From NCBI RefSeq assembly GCF_029867415.1, contig NW_026706262.1:169045-233044 (forward strand): a stretch of DNA of 64,000 bases. The letters run 5' to 3'. A program made the translations under genes and the position numbers. This DNA comes from Vicia villosa. Lineage: Eukaryota; Streptophyta; Magnoliopsida; Fabales; Fabaceae. Positions 22,983 to 34,392 of this stretch are shown in pieces; the stretch's first letter is position 1; each line of letters starts with the position of its first letter. The notes beneath the pieces are model-generated. The model was not told the DNA's origin. It saw nothing but the letters and a program-made list of their open reading frames with translations, and did no database searches.

Positions 22983-23169
22983 TTTTTTATTAAGTAAGAT
23001 ATATTGATAAGAGAAATATGGGTTCTCAATCTCGATTACAAAATGACAATGCAAAGTTCGAAGAAAGAAAAATTACAATCCAATTGAGAATTAAGATAAA
23101 TAAAACAAAAGGATTTTTGCTAAACTCATAAGTTACAATCGGTGTGTGTAAAATTTCCGATGAATAATC
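22983..23169 (-). mobile_element. LINE 3' end (segment 1 of the split LINE)
   Basis: On the minus strand this runs into CTTACTTAATAAAAAA, a poly(A)-type LINE terminus (poly-T on the plus strand at 22983-22988). It joins segment 2 (32268-32981) exactly across the copia element, which left a TAATC duplication (23165-23169 and 32268-32272). The reading of segment 2 continues into FIGNF-like residues here, the last part of plant L1-like ORF2 proteins, followed by the 3' untranslated region. Confidence 0.65.
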
Positions 23170-24392
23170 TGAAGGATAGAAAAACACTTAGAAAGGGGGG
23201 GTTTGAATAAGTGTAGTCTAAAAACTTGAACGATAAAGATAAATTGCACAGTTATTTTTATCCTGGTTCGTTGTTAACTAAACTACTCCAGTCCACCCCC
23301 ACGGAGTGATTTACCTCACCTGAGGATTTAATCCACTAATCGCAACAGATTACAATGGTTTTCCACTTAGTCCGCGACTAAGTCTTCTAGAGTATCCTGA
23401 TCACAACCTGATCACTCCAGGAACAAATTCTTAGACACAAGCTAAGACTTTCTTAGAGTATCCTGACCACCACGTGATCACTCTAATTACAACTGCTTAG
23501 ACACAAGCTAAGACTTCCTAGAGTATCCTGATCAACACTTGATCACTCTAGTTACTTACAAATTAATGTAATCAAATAAGAGTTTTACAATGCTTCTTAA
23601 AAGCTATAATCACAACAGTGATATTTCTCTTAACGTTTAAGCTTAATCTCACTAATATATTACAACAGCAATGTAATGAGCTTTGATGAAGATGAAGTTT
23701 CTGAGCTTTGAATTTGAACAGCGTTTCAGCAAGTCTTTCAGAATAATTTCGTTCAGAATTGGTTCAGAGCTCGTAACCTTGCTTCTCATCAGAATTTCAT
23801 ATTTATAGGCGTTTGAGAAGATGACCGTTGGGAGCATTTAATGCTTTGCGTGTTCCGTACAGCATTGCATTTAATGTTTCACGCTTTTGTCAACTACCTC
23901 GAGCCTTGTTCACGCTGTGTCTACTGACGTTGCCTTTAATAGCTTCCAACGTTCCTTTTGTCAGTCAGCGTAGCCTGCCACTTGTACTTTCTTCTGATCT
24001 GATGTTTGTGAATATAATATTTGAATATCATCAGAGTCAACCAGCTTGGTGCATAGCATCTTCTTGTTTTCTGACCTTGAAGTGCTTCTGAGCGTGATAC
24101 CATGAGAACTTCAGTGCTTCTGCTTCTGATCTCAAGTTCTTCTGATGCTTCCATAGACCCATGTTCTGATTCTGCCTTGACCGTCTTCTGGTGTCTTGCC
24201 AGACCATGTTCTGATGTTGCATGCTGAACCTTCTGAGACAAAGCTTCTGAGCGCAGATTTGTGCATACTCTTTATATATTTCCTGAAAGGGATATTGCAA
24301 TGTATTAGAGTACCACATTATCTCAGACAAAATTCATATCCTTGTTATCATCAAAACTAAGAATATTGATCAGAACAAATCTTGTTCTAACA
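23170..24392 (-). mobile_element. 3' LTR of the copia element
   Basis: On the minus strand TGTTAGAACAAG...ATCCTTCA. A minus-strand TATA box TATAAAT is at 23811-23817. It contains the three 66-bp AGAGTGATCA units (23391-23560). The plus-strand LTR fragment at 1572-2537 belongs to the same family. Confidence 0.95.
23811..23817 (-). promoter_or_regulatory. TATA box in the copia 3' LTR
   Basis: CGCCTATAAATATG on the minus strand. The equivalent in the 5' LTR is at 31677-31683. Confidence 0.6.
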
Positions 24393-24540
24393 ATCTCCCC
24401 CTTTTTGATGATGACAAAAACATATATAAATGATATGAATTTGCGATCAGAAAGAGCAGACGGCTAAAGACAAATTACACAGCTATCGCATAAGCATGTG
24501 AATATGTCTCCCCCTGAGATTAACAATCTCCCCCTGAGAT
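24393..24540 (-). other. Polypurine tracts near the copia 3' LTR
   Basis: On the minus strand AAAAAGGGGGAGAT directly abuts the LTR (24393 onward). TCAGGGGGAGAT (24525-24540) and TCAGGGGGAGAC (24506-24519) follow, and a further AAAAAGGGGGAGAA lies at 25541-25555. Multiple polypurine tracts upstream of the 3' LTR are a known Sirevirus trait. Confidence 0.75.
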
Positions 24541-24654
24541 GAATAATCTCCTCCTGAAATAAATACTCGAAGAACTTTAATAATAAAAGACTTCCCTGAT
24601 TATTTCGGTAGAGACGATCACATAAGCTTCTGTCTTCTGATAATTCATAGTTTC

Positions 24655-24970
24655 TGACTTCTGCTTCTATTGGACAGCTTCAGAACTTGAATTTCTTTAG
24701 ATCCCTAAAACACTCACAGCTTCTGATTCCTGCTTCCATTTAGGACAGCTTCAGAACTTGAATTTCTTTGATCTTCAAAACATTCACAGCTTCTGATTCC
24801 TGCTTCCATTTAGGACAGCTTCAGAACTTGAATTTCTTTGATCTTCAGAACATTCACAGCTTCTGATTCATGCTTCCATTTAGGACAGCTTCAGAACTTG
24901 AGTTTTCTGGATCTTTAGAACATTCACAGCTTCTGATCTCTGCTTCCCTCGGATAGCTTCAGAGCTTTGA
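24655..24970. repeat. 70-bp tandem repeat in the copia 3' region
   Basis: TTCTGATTCCTGCTTCC-type units start at 24721, 24791, 24861 and 24931 (period 70), with a further degenerate unit on the left. A separate 77-bp direct repeat ('atttctgatcattcttcc...') starts at 25234 and 25311. Both are in the untranslated DNA between RNase H and the 3' LTR. Confidence 0.85.
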
Positions 24971-26095
24971 ATTTCTTCTTACATCACTTCATGCTAGATT
25001 GTATCAGAACATTGTTGAATGTACCAGAGCATCATCAGAGCATCTCTACATCCTGAAATGTTACAGAACAAAACTAAACGACAAAAGTCAGCATGAATGA
25101 GTTAGAACATAAAATGTGTATCAGAACACAAAATATGTATCAGATCCATATAAGCCATATAGAATATATCAGATCCAATAGACAATGTATCAGAGCAAAT
25201 AGACAATGATTTGGATCATATTCTATTATCAGAATTTCTGATCATTCTTCCTTCTTGCTTCTGATTCTGAAGCTTCCTAGCACTCGGCTTGCTTCAAGAA
25301 TTCAAGAGCTATTTCTGATCATTCTTCCTTCTTGCTTCTGATTCTGAAGCTTCCTAGCACTCAGCTTGCTTCAAGAATCCAAGAGCTTGATTCATTTTGT
25401 TTCTTCTTATGTTGATCTTGAATCTTTGATTCCTGCAACAACACAACTTAAAAACATAGAACTTTGCAAGTTCTGTTAGTAAATGTGGAGCCTTTTTACT
25501 CGGTAACTGATAATATTAATCAGATCATTTATCATATATTTTCTCCCCCTTTTTGTCATATCATCAAAAAACAGAAAAGATTCAGATACAAACAAAAAGA
25601 AACACACGGAGGAAAAAGGATGATTTCATTGAAGTTCAAACAACAGGTACAGAAGTACACGAAGAGAAGGAAGACAAGATGCACAAAAACAGATGCAGCA
25701 AAAGCAAAAAAAAAAAAAGAAAAAAAAAGAAAAGAAGAGAGAAACGTTCGAGGAATATAAAAAAGAAAAGAAGGACAATAAAAGAAATGATGAATGGCAT
25801 TTAATGTAACATGACGTGAGGAGAGATAATAATGACAAAAGACAAGATTTGCACAGTTACCTAAGTAGACGTCCCCTCAACTGCACGCACGCTTGTCTAG
25901 AAATAGTGAACACGTGTTTACCATCTGGATAGCCAGTTACAGCTGTTTTGCTTTTAAAGAGATTCTGAATCAACTTAGACAATGAAACGTTAGTAATAAC
26001 TGAATCACAATTTCTAATTGATTTCAATCAGAACTTCTTAAAAAAAATCCAATTTCATTTCAGAAGATACTCATACATAAGATCTTCTCATCTTC
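24971..26095 (-). other. Copia 3' untranslated region
   Basis: No envelope-like ORF is recognisable. It holds the 77-bp repeat (25234-25387), a polypurine tract (25541-25555) and a strongly A-rich stretch on the plus strand (25640-25760). Confidence 0.5.
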
Positions 26096-26761
26096 TCATT
26101 CTGGGCATAAATCCATACTGATATTCTTCAGAATGAACTTAAACCTATCTTCAGCAAGGGCTTTTGTAAAGATATCAGCCCATTGATGGTCTGTATCCAC
26201 AAAGTTTAAAGATATAACACCCTTCTGAACATAGTCTCTTATGAAATGATGTTTAATCTCAATATGTTTAGCTTTTGAATGTAAAATAGGATTCTTAGAT
26301 AAACATATAGCAGAAGTATTATCACAGAAAATAGGAATGTTACTCTCATATATCTGATAATCTTCCAGCTGACTTCTCATCCAAAGCATTTGTGTGCTAC
26401 AACCAGCAGCAACAACATATTCTGCTTCTGTTGTTGAGAGGGCAATAGTAGCTTGCTTCTTGCTGTACCATGAGATCAGATGACTTCCAAGAAATTGACA
26501 ACTTCCAGAAGTGCTCTTTCTTTCTATTCTATCTCCAGCATAGTCAGCATCACAGAATCCTACTAAGTTGTAATCTTTAGATCTTTTGTAAACTAAACCA
26601 ACATTAGTAGTACCTTTCAGATACCTTAGAATTCTCTTAACCGCTATTAAATGAGATTCTCTTGGATCTGATTGGAATCGAGCACACAAACAAACATTAA
26701 AGAGAATGTCAGGTCTAGAAGCAGTTAGATATTGAAGAGATCCAATCATACCTCTGTACAA
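26096..26761 (-). pseudogene. Copia pol, C-terminal part: end of RT and RNase H
   Basis: 221 codons starting YRGMIGSLQYLTASRPDI (the conserved motif after the RT domain). The RNase H follows with GFCDADYAGD, ALSTTEAEYVVAAG, IFCDNTSAI, HIEIKHHFIRD and DIFTKAL. This is the copia-type RNase H, complete to its stop. It is in a different frame from the upstream RT ORF because about 30 residues between them are deleted (near 26762-26795). RNase H would degrade the RNA strand during reverse transcription. As the frame is broken it would not be made as part of the polyprotein. Confidence 0.9.
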
Positions 26762-26777
26762 CTTCTGATCTACCTTC

Positions 26778-27722
26778 TTACTTACCTTCTTTCACATACT
26801 TCGTTTGATGAACATAGGTTCCATCGGAAGTTTGGTTGATTTGAATCCCAAGGAAATACTTGAGTTCTCCCATCATGCTCATTTCAAATTCAGCCTGCAT
26901 AGACTCAGCAAACTCCTTTCCAAGTGTAGCATTAGATGTTCCAAAGATAATATCATCAACATATATTTGACCAATTAAAATATCCTTTTTAAATGTTTTA
27001 CAAAAGAGAGTAGTGTCCACTTTTCCTCTAGTGAAATCATTTTCCAGAAGGAAAGAATTCAAACGTTCATACCAAGCTCTGGGAGCTTGTTTCAATCCGT
27101 ATATTGATTTCTTTAATTTGAAAACATGATTTGGAAACATGGAGTCTTCAAAACCAGGAGGTTGGTGAACATAAACTTCTTCATCTATATAACCATTTAA
27201 GAAGGCACTCTTGACATCCATCTGATAAAGAGTGATGTTGTGTTGAGTGGCAAAAGAAATTAATAGACGAATAGATTCTAACCTGGCCACTGGTGCAAAG
27301 GTTTCTGTATAATCAATCCCTTCTTGCTGACTATAACCCTGAGCAACCAGCCTGGCTTTGTTTCTTACCACTTCACCTTTCTCACTTAGCTTGTTTCTGA
27401 AAACCCACTTAGTACCGATGATGTTAAATCCTTTTGGTCTAGGAACCAAGTCCCATACATCATTCCTTGTAAACTGATTTAGTTCTTCTTGCATGGCAAT
27501 TATCCAATCAGGATCTTCTAGAGCTTGATCAACAGAAGTTGGCTCAATCAAAGAAATAAGACCTAATTGACATTGTGCATTGTTCTTAAGGAATGCCCTT
27601 GTTCTGATGGGATCATCTTTCTTTCCAAGGATCACATCTTCTGAATGAGCTGAAGCAAGTCTAGGTGATCTTCTGACTGTTGGCTCTTCAGAAATCCTGA
27701 GATTCTCTAAAGAAGCAGCAAC
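26778..27722 (-). pseudogene. Copia pol, middle part: reverse transcriptase
   Basis: It begins in frame after a TAA (27723-27725) and reads to a stop at 26778. It carries the RVT_2 signature: WVFRNKLSEKGEV, NKARLVAQGYSQQEGIDY, ETFAPVARLESIR, YQMDVKSAFLNG, KSIYGLKQAPRAWYE, QIYVDDIIFG (catalytic YVDD near 26950) and GELKYFLGIQ. The domain is complete to about residue KYVKEG. Then the deletion junction (GAAGGTAAGTAAG) shifts the frame. RT copies element RNA to DNA in cytoplasmic virus-like particles. The preceding stop separates it from integrase. Confidence 0.92.
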
Positions 27723-29150
27723 TTAATCTTCTGATCCATTGCTTCTGAGACTGCCAGCTTCTGCAGCTTTGCTTCTTGATTCTTCAACTTCTGATATATC
27801 AATATCAAAATCTGCAAAATTCTCAAACTGCTTTGGTTTTTCAAGACCAAGCTTATCATCAAACCTGATATTTATTGATTCTTCTACAATCAATGTTTCA
27901 GTATTGTATACTCTGTAGCCTTTAGAGCGTTCATAATATCCAAGAAGGAAACACTTTTGTGCTTTAGAATCAAACTTACCAAGATGATCTTTAGTATTCA
28001 GAATAAAACATACACATCCAAAAGGATGGAAATATGAAATGTTGGGCTTTCTGTTCTTCCACAATTCATAAGGAGTCTTATTTAGAATAGGTCTGATAGA
28101 AATTGTATTCTGAATATAGCATGCAGTGTTAATTGCTTCTGCCCATAAATGCTTAGCCATATTAGTTTCATTGATCATGGTTCTGGCCATTTCTTGTAGA
28201 GTCCTATTCTTTCGCTCTACAACTCCATTTTGCTGTGGAGTTCTGGGGCAAGAGAAATCATGGGCAATACCATTTTCTTTGAAGAACTCCTCAAAGAATC
28301 TGTTCTCAAATTCGCCACCATGATCACTTCTGACCTTTATGATTTTACACTCTTTCTCAGATTGAATCTGAGTGCAGAATTCAAAGAACACTGAATGAGA
28401 CTCATCCTTGTGTTTCAAGAACTTTACCCATGTCCAGCGGCTATAATCATCAACGATGACTAATCCATATTTCTTCCCTCTGACAGATGCTGTTTTGACT
28501 GGGCCAAACAGAGCAATGTGTAAGAGTTCTAACGGCCTTGAGGAAGAAACAACATTCTTAGACTTGAATGCAGGTCTGGAGAACTTGCCCTTCTGACATG
28601 CTTCACAAAGAGCATCTGATTTGAATTTCAGATTGGGGAGTCCTCTGACCAGATTTAGTTTGTTAATCTGAGAAATCTTTCTCAAACTAGCATGTCCTAA
28701 TCTTCTGTGCCAGACCCATTGCTCTTCAGAAACAGACATAAGACAAGTCACCTTCTGATTCTTAAGATCCTGAAGATCTGTCTTATAAATGTTGTTCTTT
28801 CTCTTGCCTGTAAATAGGATTGAGCCATCCTTCTGACTTACAGCCTTGCAAGACTTTTGATTGAAGATTATATCATAACCATTGTCACTTAATTGACTTA
28901 TGGACAATAAGTTATGCGTTAATCCTTCAACAAGAAGTACATTAGTTATGGAAGGAGAGTTACCAAGACTTATGGTTCCAGAGCCAATGATTTTGCCCTT
29001 CTGATCTCCTCCAAACTTGACTTCTCCGCCTGGTTTAAGCACCAGGTCTTGGAATGTAGACCTTCTTCCCGTCATGTGTCGCGAGCACCCAGAGTCCAGG
29101 TACCATGACATTTTGCTTTCTGTCCTCTTTGCCGCCAAGGATATCTGCAA
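27723..29150 (-). pseudogene. Copia pol, N-terminal part: protease and integrase
   Basis: Protease motif WYLDSGCSRHMTG (catalytic Asp near residue 19). Then the GAG-pre-integrase zinc-binding region (WHRRLGHASLRKI, LCEACQKGKFS) and the integrase core: YGLVIVDDYSRWTWV, VRSDHGGEFEN (second Asp), TPQQNGVVERKNRT (Glu). The first catalytic position reads LLHIALFGP, where the family has Asp in place of this Ala (residue 213, codon 28512-28514). The ORF stops at 27723-27725. It overlaps the 3' end of gag in another frame, with no ATG near its start; the frame opens just after a TAA at about 29159. It would be made by a +1 shift from gag. Confidence 0.9.
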
Positions 29151-30957
29151 CAGAAATTATCTTCTCCTTAGGTACCCACAATTTCTTGGGTCCTTTTTTG
29201 TTAGTTCTCCTCAAGTTCTGATTGAACTTGGGTTTAGCAAAATATTTAACAGGAGGAATAGTATGATACTTCTTATTCTGAGTTCCGTGATATTTCTTAG
29301 GTTGTGTCACATGCTTCTTGGTGTGTGTTATGTGAAAACTTTGTGCATGTGATGTGTGCTTAATATCATGGGAGTGGCCAAATTTAAATTGGTTATACAG
29401 AGGCTTGTATGATATTTTCATATCATCCACAGATTCAAGCTTGTATGGGATTTCACCCTCATAACCAATGCCAACTCTCTTGTTCCCAGACACAGCATAT
29501 ATCATAGAAGCTAGCTGACTTCTGCCAATACTTTTAGATAAGAACTTCCTGAAACTTAAATCATATTTTTTCAGAATATGATTCAGACTGGGAGTGGATT
29601 TTTCTGAATCAGAAGGAGATCCAACATTATTGGATAATTTTAAAACTTTTTCTTTTAATTCAGAATTTTCCAACTCAAGCTTCTTAGTTTCAAATTCAAA
29701 TTGCTTTTTCAGCTTTTTGTATTTGATACTAAGATGAGATTTTAATTCAAGAATCTCTGTTAGACTGGAAACTAACTCTTCTCTAGATAGTTCAGAAAAT
29801 ACCTCTTCAGAATCTGATTCTGATGTAGATTCTGATCCATCATCTTCTGTCGCCATCAGCGCAAAGTTTGCCTGCTCTCCTTCAGAGTCTGATCCTGATT
29901 CTGATTCAGAATCATCCCATGTTTCCATAAGACCTTTCTTCTTATGAAACTTCTTCTTGGGATTCTCCTTCTGAAGTTTCGGACACTCATTCTTGTAATG
30001 TCCAGGCTCATTGCACTCATAGCAGACAGCCTTCTTCTTGTCAGATCTTCTGTCACCAGAAGATTCTCCTCGTTCAAATTTCTTTGAACTTCTGAAGCCT
30101 CTGAACTTCCTTTGCTTGCTCTTCCAGAGTTGGTTTACCCTTCTGGAGATCATGGACAGTTCATCTTCTTCTTCTTCAGATTCTGATTCTTCAGGATCTT
30201 CTTCTCTAGCCTGAAAAGCGTTAGTGCATTTTTTAATATTAGATTTTAATGCAATAGACTTACCTTTCTTCTGAGGCTCGTTTGCATCCAGCTCTATTTC
30301 ATGGCTTCTCAGGGCACTGATAAGCTCTTCCAAAGAAACTTCATTCAGATTCTTTGCAATCTTGAATGCAGTCACAATTGGACCCCATCTTCTGGGTAAG
30401 CTTCTTATAATCTTCTTTACATGATCAGCCTTGGTGTAGCCTTTATCCAGAACTCTCAATCCAGCAGTCAGAGTTTGAAATCTTGAGAACATCTTCTCAA
30501 TATCTTCATCATCCTCCATCTTGAAGGCTTCATATTTCTGGATTAGAGCAAGAGCTTTAGTCTCCTTGACTTGAGCATTTCCCTCATGGGTCATTTTCAA
30601 TGACTCATATATATCATAGGCAGTTTCCCTGTTAGATATCTTCTCATACTCAGCATGAGAGATAGCATTCAGCATAAGAGTCCTACATTTATGATGATTC
30701 TTGAAAAGCTTCTTCTGATCATCATCCATTTCTTGCCTCGTAAGCTTTACGCCACTAGCTTTCACTGGATGTTTGTAACCATCCATCAGAAGATTCCATA
30801 ATTCACCATCTAGACCAAGAAAGTAACTTTCCAGTTTATCTTTCCAGTATTCAAAGTTGTCACCATCAAATACTGGTGGTCTAGTATAACCATTGTTACC
30901 ATTTCCATTGTACTGCTCAGTGGAGCCAGATGTAGATGTGTGTTCATCACCAGCCAT
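29035..30957 (-). CDS. Copia Gag
   Basis: 640 codons, intact, starting MAGDEHTSTSG. It has the UBN2-type gag domain (FDGDNFEYWKDKLESYFLG, about residues 28-50; then YEKISNRETAYDIYESLKMTHEG and EDIEKMFSRFQTLTAGLRVL). One CCHC zinc knuckle CYECNEPGHYKNEC starts at residue 312. Acidic Ser/Glu-rich stretches lie on both sides, followed by a probable coiled coil (about residues 395-450) and a C-terminal tail with the conserved phrase VLATHDGKKVYIPRPGA. Gag would assemble virus-like particles and bind RNA. The last 116 bases overlap protease in another frame. It is the only undamaged ORF of the element. Confidence 0.93.
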   Translation of the reverse strand: MAGDEHTSTSGSTEQYNGNGNNGYTRPPVFDGDNFEYWKDKLESYFLGLDGELWNLLMDGYKHPVKASGVKLTRQEMDDDQKKLFKNHHKCRTLMLNAISHAEYEKISNRETAYDIYESLKMTHEGNAQVKETKALALIQKYEAFKMEDDEDIEKMFSRFQTLTAGLRVLDKGYTKADHVKKIIRSLPRRWGPIVTAFKIAKNLNEVSLEELISALRSHEIELDANEPQKKGKSIALKSNIKKCTNAFQAREEDPEESESEEEEDELSMISRRVNQLWKSKQRKFRGFRSSKKFERGESSGDRRSDKKKAVCYECNEPGHYKNECPKLQKENPKKKFHKKKGLMETWDDSESESGSDSEGEQANFALMATEDDGSESTSESDSEEVFSELSREELVSSLTEILELKSHLSIKYKKLKKQFEFETKKLELENSELKEKVLKLSNNVGSPSDSEKSTPSLNHILKKYDLSFRKFLSKSIGRSQLASMIYAVSGNKRVGIGYEGEIPYKLESVDDMKISYKPLYNQFKFGHSHDIKHTSHAQSFHITHTKKHVTQPKKYHGTQNKKYHTIPPVKYFAKPKFNQNLRRTNKKGPKKLWVPKEKIISVADILGGKEDRKQNVMVPGLWVLATHDGKKVYIPRPGA

Positions 30958-31029
30958 CTTTTACTGAAGCGTTTTTCTCTTCCTGAATCTTTTCTAAACA
31001 CGGTTAAGTGCTTGCACCTTAGAACCGGC

Positions 31030-31043
31030 GCTCTGATGCCAAT
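31030..31043 (-). other. Primer binding site of the copia element
   Basis: GCTCTGATGCCAAT reversed is ATTGGCATCAGAGC, the copia initiator-tRNA-Met site with one mismatch to the usual TGGTATCAGAGC. It directly borders the 5' LTR at 31044. Confidence 0.8.
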
Positions 31044-32267
31044 TGAAGGATAGAAAAACACTTAGAAAGGGGGGGGTTTGAATAAGTGTAGTCTAAAAAC
31101 TTGAACGATAAAGATAAATTGCACAGTTATTTTTATCCTTGTTCATTGTTAACTAAACTACTCCAGTCCACCCCCACGGAGTGATTTACCTCACCTGAGG
31201 ATTTAATCCACTAATCGCAACAGATTACAATGGTTTTCCACTTAGTCCGCGACTAAGTCTTCTAGAGTATCCTGATCACAACCTGATCACTCCAGGAACA
31301 AATTCTTAGACACAAGCTAAGACTTTCTTAGAGTATCATGACCACCACGTGATCACTCTAATTACAACTGCTTAGACACAAGCTAAGACTTCCTAGAGTA
31401 TCCTGATCAACACTTGATCACTCTAGTTACTTACAAATTAATGTAATCAAATAAGAGTTTTACAATGCTTCTTAAAAGCTATAATCACAACAGTGATATT
31501 TCTCTTAACGTTTAAGCTTAATCTCACTAATATATTACAACAACAATGTAGTGAGCTTTGATGAAGATGAAGTTTCTGAGCTTTGAATTTGAACAGCGTT
31601 TCAGCAAGTCTTTCAGAATAATTTCGTTCAGAATTGGTTCAGAGTTCGTAACCTTGCTTCTCATCAGAACTTCATATTTATAGGCGTTTGAGAAGATGAC
31701 CGTTGGGAGCATTTAATGCTTTGTGTGTTCCGTACAGCATTGCATTTAATGTTTCACGCTTTTGTCAACTACCTCGAGCCTTGTTCACGCTGTGTCTACT
31801 GACATTGCCTTTAATAGCTTCCAACGTTCCTTTTGTCAGTCAGTGTAGCCTGCCACTTGTACTTTCTTCTGATCTGATGTTTGTGAATATAATATTTGAA
31901 TATCATCAGAGTCAACCAGCTTGGTGCATAGCATCTTCTTGTCTTCTGACCTTGAAGTGCTTCTGAGCGTGATACCATGAGAACTTCAGTGCTCCTGCTT
32001 CTGATCTCAAGTTCTTCTGATGCTTCCATAGACCCATGTTCTATTTCTGCCTTGACCATCTTCTGATGTCTTGCCAGACCATGTTCTGATGTTGCATGCT
32101 GAACCTTCTGAGACAAAGCTTCTGAGCGCTGATTTGTGCATACTCTTTATATATTTCCTGAAAGGGAAATTGCAATGTATTAGAGTACCACATTATCTCA
32201 CACAAAATTCATATCCTTGTTATCATCAAAACTAAGAATATTGATCATAACAAATCTTGTTCTAACA
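31044..32267 (-). mobile_element. 5' LTR of the copia element
   Basis: Same termini and features as the 3' LTR, with a TATA box at 31677-31683 (minus). The differences from the 3' LTR are single substitutions plus one extra G in the poly-G run near 31070. Confidence 0.95.
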
Positions 32268-32981
32268 TAATCATCTCCAAACCAACGCCTTAACATTCCA
32301 AACCACATCTAAAATGTTCCAATTTCCGTCCTTAAAAATAATGTCATTCCTTAGAATCCATAGATTCCAACACTTTGCCAACCAAACGCAACCTTCCTTA
32401 CCGCCTTTCACTTTGTTCAGCTTGCAGAAAGAGCTCCACCTCAAAAAACTATCCATGAAACAATTTGTCTCGTAATCTTCAAAACTAATCCAACCAGCCA
32501 CCTCTTTCCAAACCAAGACAAAAACGTGATAAAAAAAAGAGTGGTCCAAAGATTCACCCATATCTCGACAAATAACACAAGCTAGATCGTTAAAAGGAAA
32601 GGAAATACCTATGATTAGTAATATATCTCTAGTCGGTAACATATTCATGAAACATCTTCACTCGAAAGCTTTGATTTTGAAAAGGTACCTCCATCTTCCA
32701 AACCAAAATCAATTCCTTGTCGAACTTATTAATTGAACCGATTAAAGCTCTTAACCGAAAAACAACCAGCTTCGCCCGCCGCCCAAGAGACACAGTCCCT
32801 GTTATCTGAAACTCGTCTCACACGCTGAAGCAAGAAACGAAGCGCCTAAAATTTAGTAGCAGCATCGCAGTTCTCATTGACAGAGATCCCGAAATCCCCT
32901 CATATCCACTCCCCTTCAACCAACCTCCCATACTGTTTACCCAGATTTCTGGTAAACAACGCTAGTTTTTTTAAAGGTTGC
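32268..32981 (-). pseudogene. LINE ORF2 C-terminal part with zf-RVT domain (segment 2)
   Basis: The minus-strand ORF 32648-32271 reads MNMLPTRDILL, then CVICRDMGESLDHSFF and WKEVAGWISF. This is the RT-associated zinc-binding (zf-RVT) domain at the end of plant L1-like ORF2. Upstream residues (down from 32981: NLGKQYGRLVEGEW, ILVWKMEVPF) are in several frames with stops, so the copy is dead. The left side continues at 23169 across the copia element; the right side is cut by element A with the GTTGC duplication. Confidence 0.85.
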
Positions 32982-34392
32982 TGTAGCAACCTGTCCTAAA
33001 ATTAACCTTTTAGAGTCGCCACCTATTCTGAAGGGCGAATAGGAAACCCTACACAGTTTAGAGATCGGGGTAAGATTATTATAATCAGGTCGAGGGAAGG
33101 AGTTAGGCACCCTCAACCCTTTCCTATGGCTTTGAATCTAAGGTAACAGTTTTATGGCTAAATTTATTAAGGTTTAATAGCTAAAGAAGTGAATAGGGGA
33201 AAAAGTGAGATTTTGGGGGAAGGGGACTCGCCTTGGTTATCCAAGTGCCTACGTATCTCCTTAGGGAGAATTAGAGTCAACGTAGTTCGGGCACAGGGTT
33301 GTACGCCTTTGAATTGATTGTGAAGTTGTTGAATTTGATATGGTTTGAAGGATTTTTGAATGGCCTATCGTAGTTTTGAAACGCGAAGTTCGAAGGTATT
33401 TTGAATTACCTTATCGTAGTTTTGAACATCGCAATGTTGAAGGGATGAAGATCCGTAGTGTCGTGGTTTAGTGTATTTTGAATGTTTGGGCGTATAACCC
33501 TGATTTGATATGTCACCGTTAGATGCGTTGATCAATAGATTTGATCAGTATAGCTAACGGATTAATGGGACATTGCTGGTTACTCTGATCGATGAATTCG
33601 ATCGTCGCGGGCAGCAAATAAAAGTGTTTTAAGTTTTATATATTTTTTATCTCTCGCCTAATGCGACTAATAGATTTAGTCGGGTCGAGAAGAGAATTAA
33701 GTAGAGGATTTTATGTTTCTCATCTCTCGTCTTTGCGACCAATAGCTTTAGTCGGGTTGAGGAGAGAGTTAAATAAAGGATTAATTAAATTATTATTAAC
33801 AGATAAATTAAATTGATCAAAATTATTTCTCGCCTAATGCGACTAATAGGTATAGTTGGTTCGGGGAGAAAATTAGTTTGAATTATCAAAAACAAACAAA
33901 AAATCAATTAAAGTTTTTTACAAATTAATTAATTAAAATTTAAAATTTTGCAAGGGGGGTGTATTTGTTAAGGATAAGAAATAAAGGGGTGTGTGAATAG
34001 GAATTTGGTTGAGCCCAAAAGAGCAAGGATCCGTTGGATCCGGTGGGGGAAGGCGTATGGGTTATGAAATGCAAGCAAGATCAGGATTGTCTGATCTGCA
34101 TCATACGGCCTGCACGTGTTTGGCGTTGAAGATGCACACTAAGGGACCTGCATCGGATCAAGTCCACTATGAAAACCATGTGGCTATCGTGAAGCCACAT
34201 GGCGGAGATCCAGCATACCGGGGAAGGTTATCCCCTCGTTCTCTCCACTCTCCCTTTCATTTCCTTTTCTTCTTTATGTCTCTAAACTCTCTCTATCTCT
34301 TAACCTCTCTCACCAACAACCTAGAAAATCAACCCCCAACCACCGTCGGCCACCAACAACCACCCCTCTCTCCGCCGTTCAAACCCAGTTCG

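Larger units (their letters stand above)
23170..32267 (-). mobile_element. Complete SIRE-type Ty1/copia retrotransposon
   Basis: 9.1 kb with two LTRs (1223 and 1224 bp), a TAATC target duplication (23165-23169, 32268-32272), a primer binding site next to the right LTR and several polypurine tracts next to the left LTR. The domain order on the minus strand is gag, protease, integrase, RT, RNase H, which is copia order. The large CCHC gag, the long 3' region with repeated GGGGGAGA polypurine tracts and the RT sequence fit the Sirevirus/SIRE lineage. By eye I count about 18 substitutions between the LTRs (about 1.5 percent), so the insertion is recent. It interrupts the LINE. Coding regions are damaged: one stop, one deletion with frameshift, one catalytic replacement. 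Confidence 0.95.

Noticed and set aside
23828..24091. 87-codon ORF open in three copia LTR copies (also 31703-31966 and 1900-1637 minus)
   Set aside because: Antisense across the LTR promoter region, no domain; the shared descent of the LTRs explains the conservation.
24393..25555. Clustered direct repeats as a CRISPR-like array
   Set aside because: Contiguous tandem units without unique spacers in a plant retrotransposon 3' region.
25464..25804. Lys/Arg-rich plus-strand ORFs
   Set aside because: Low-complexity A-rich stretch in the copia 3' untranslated region, antisense to the element.
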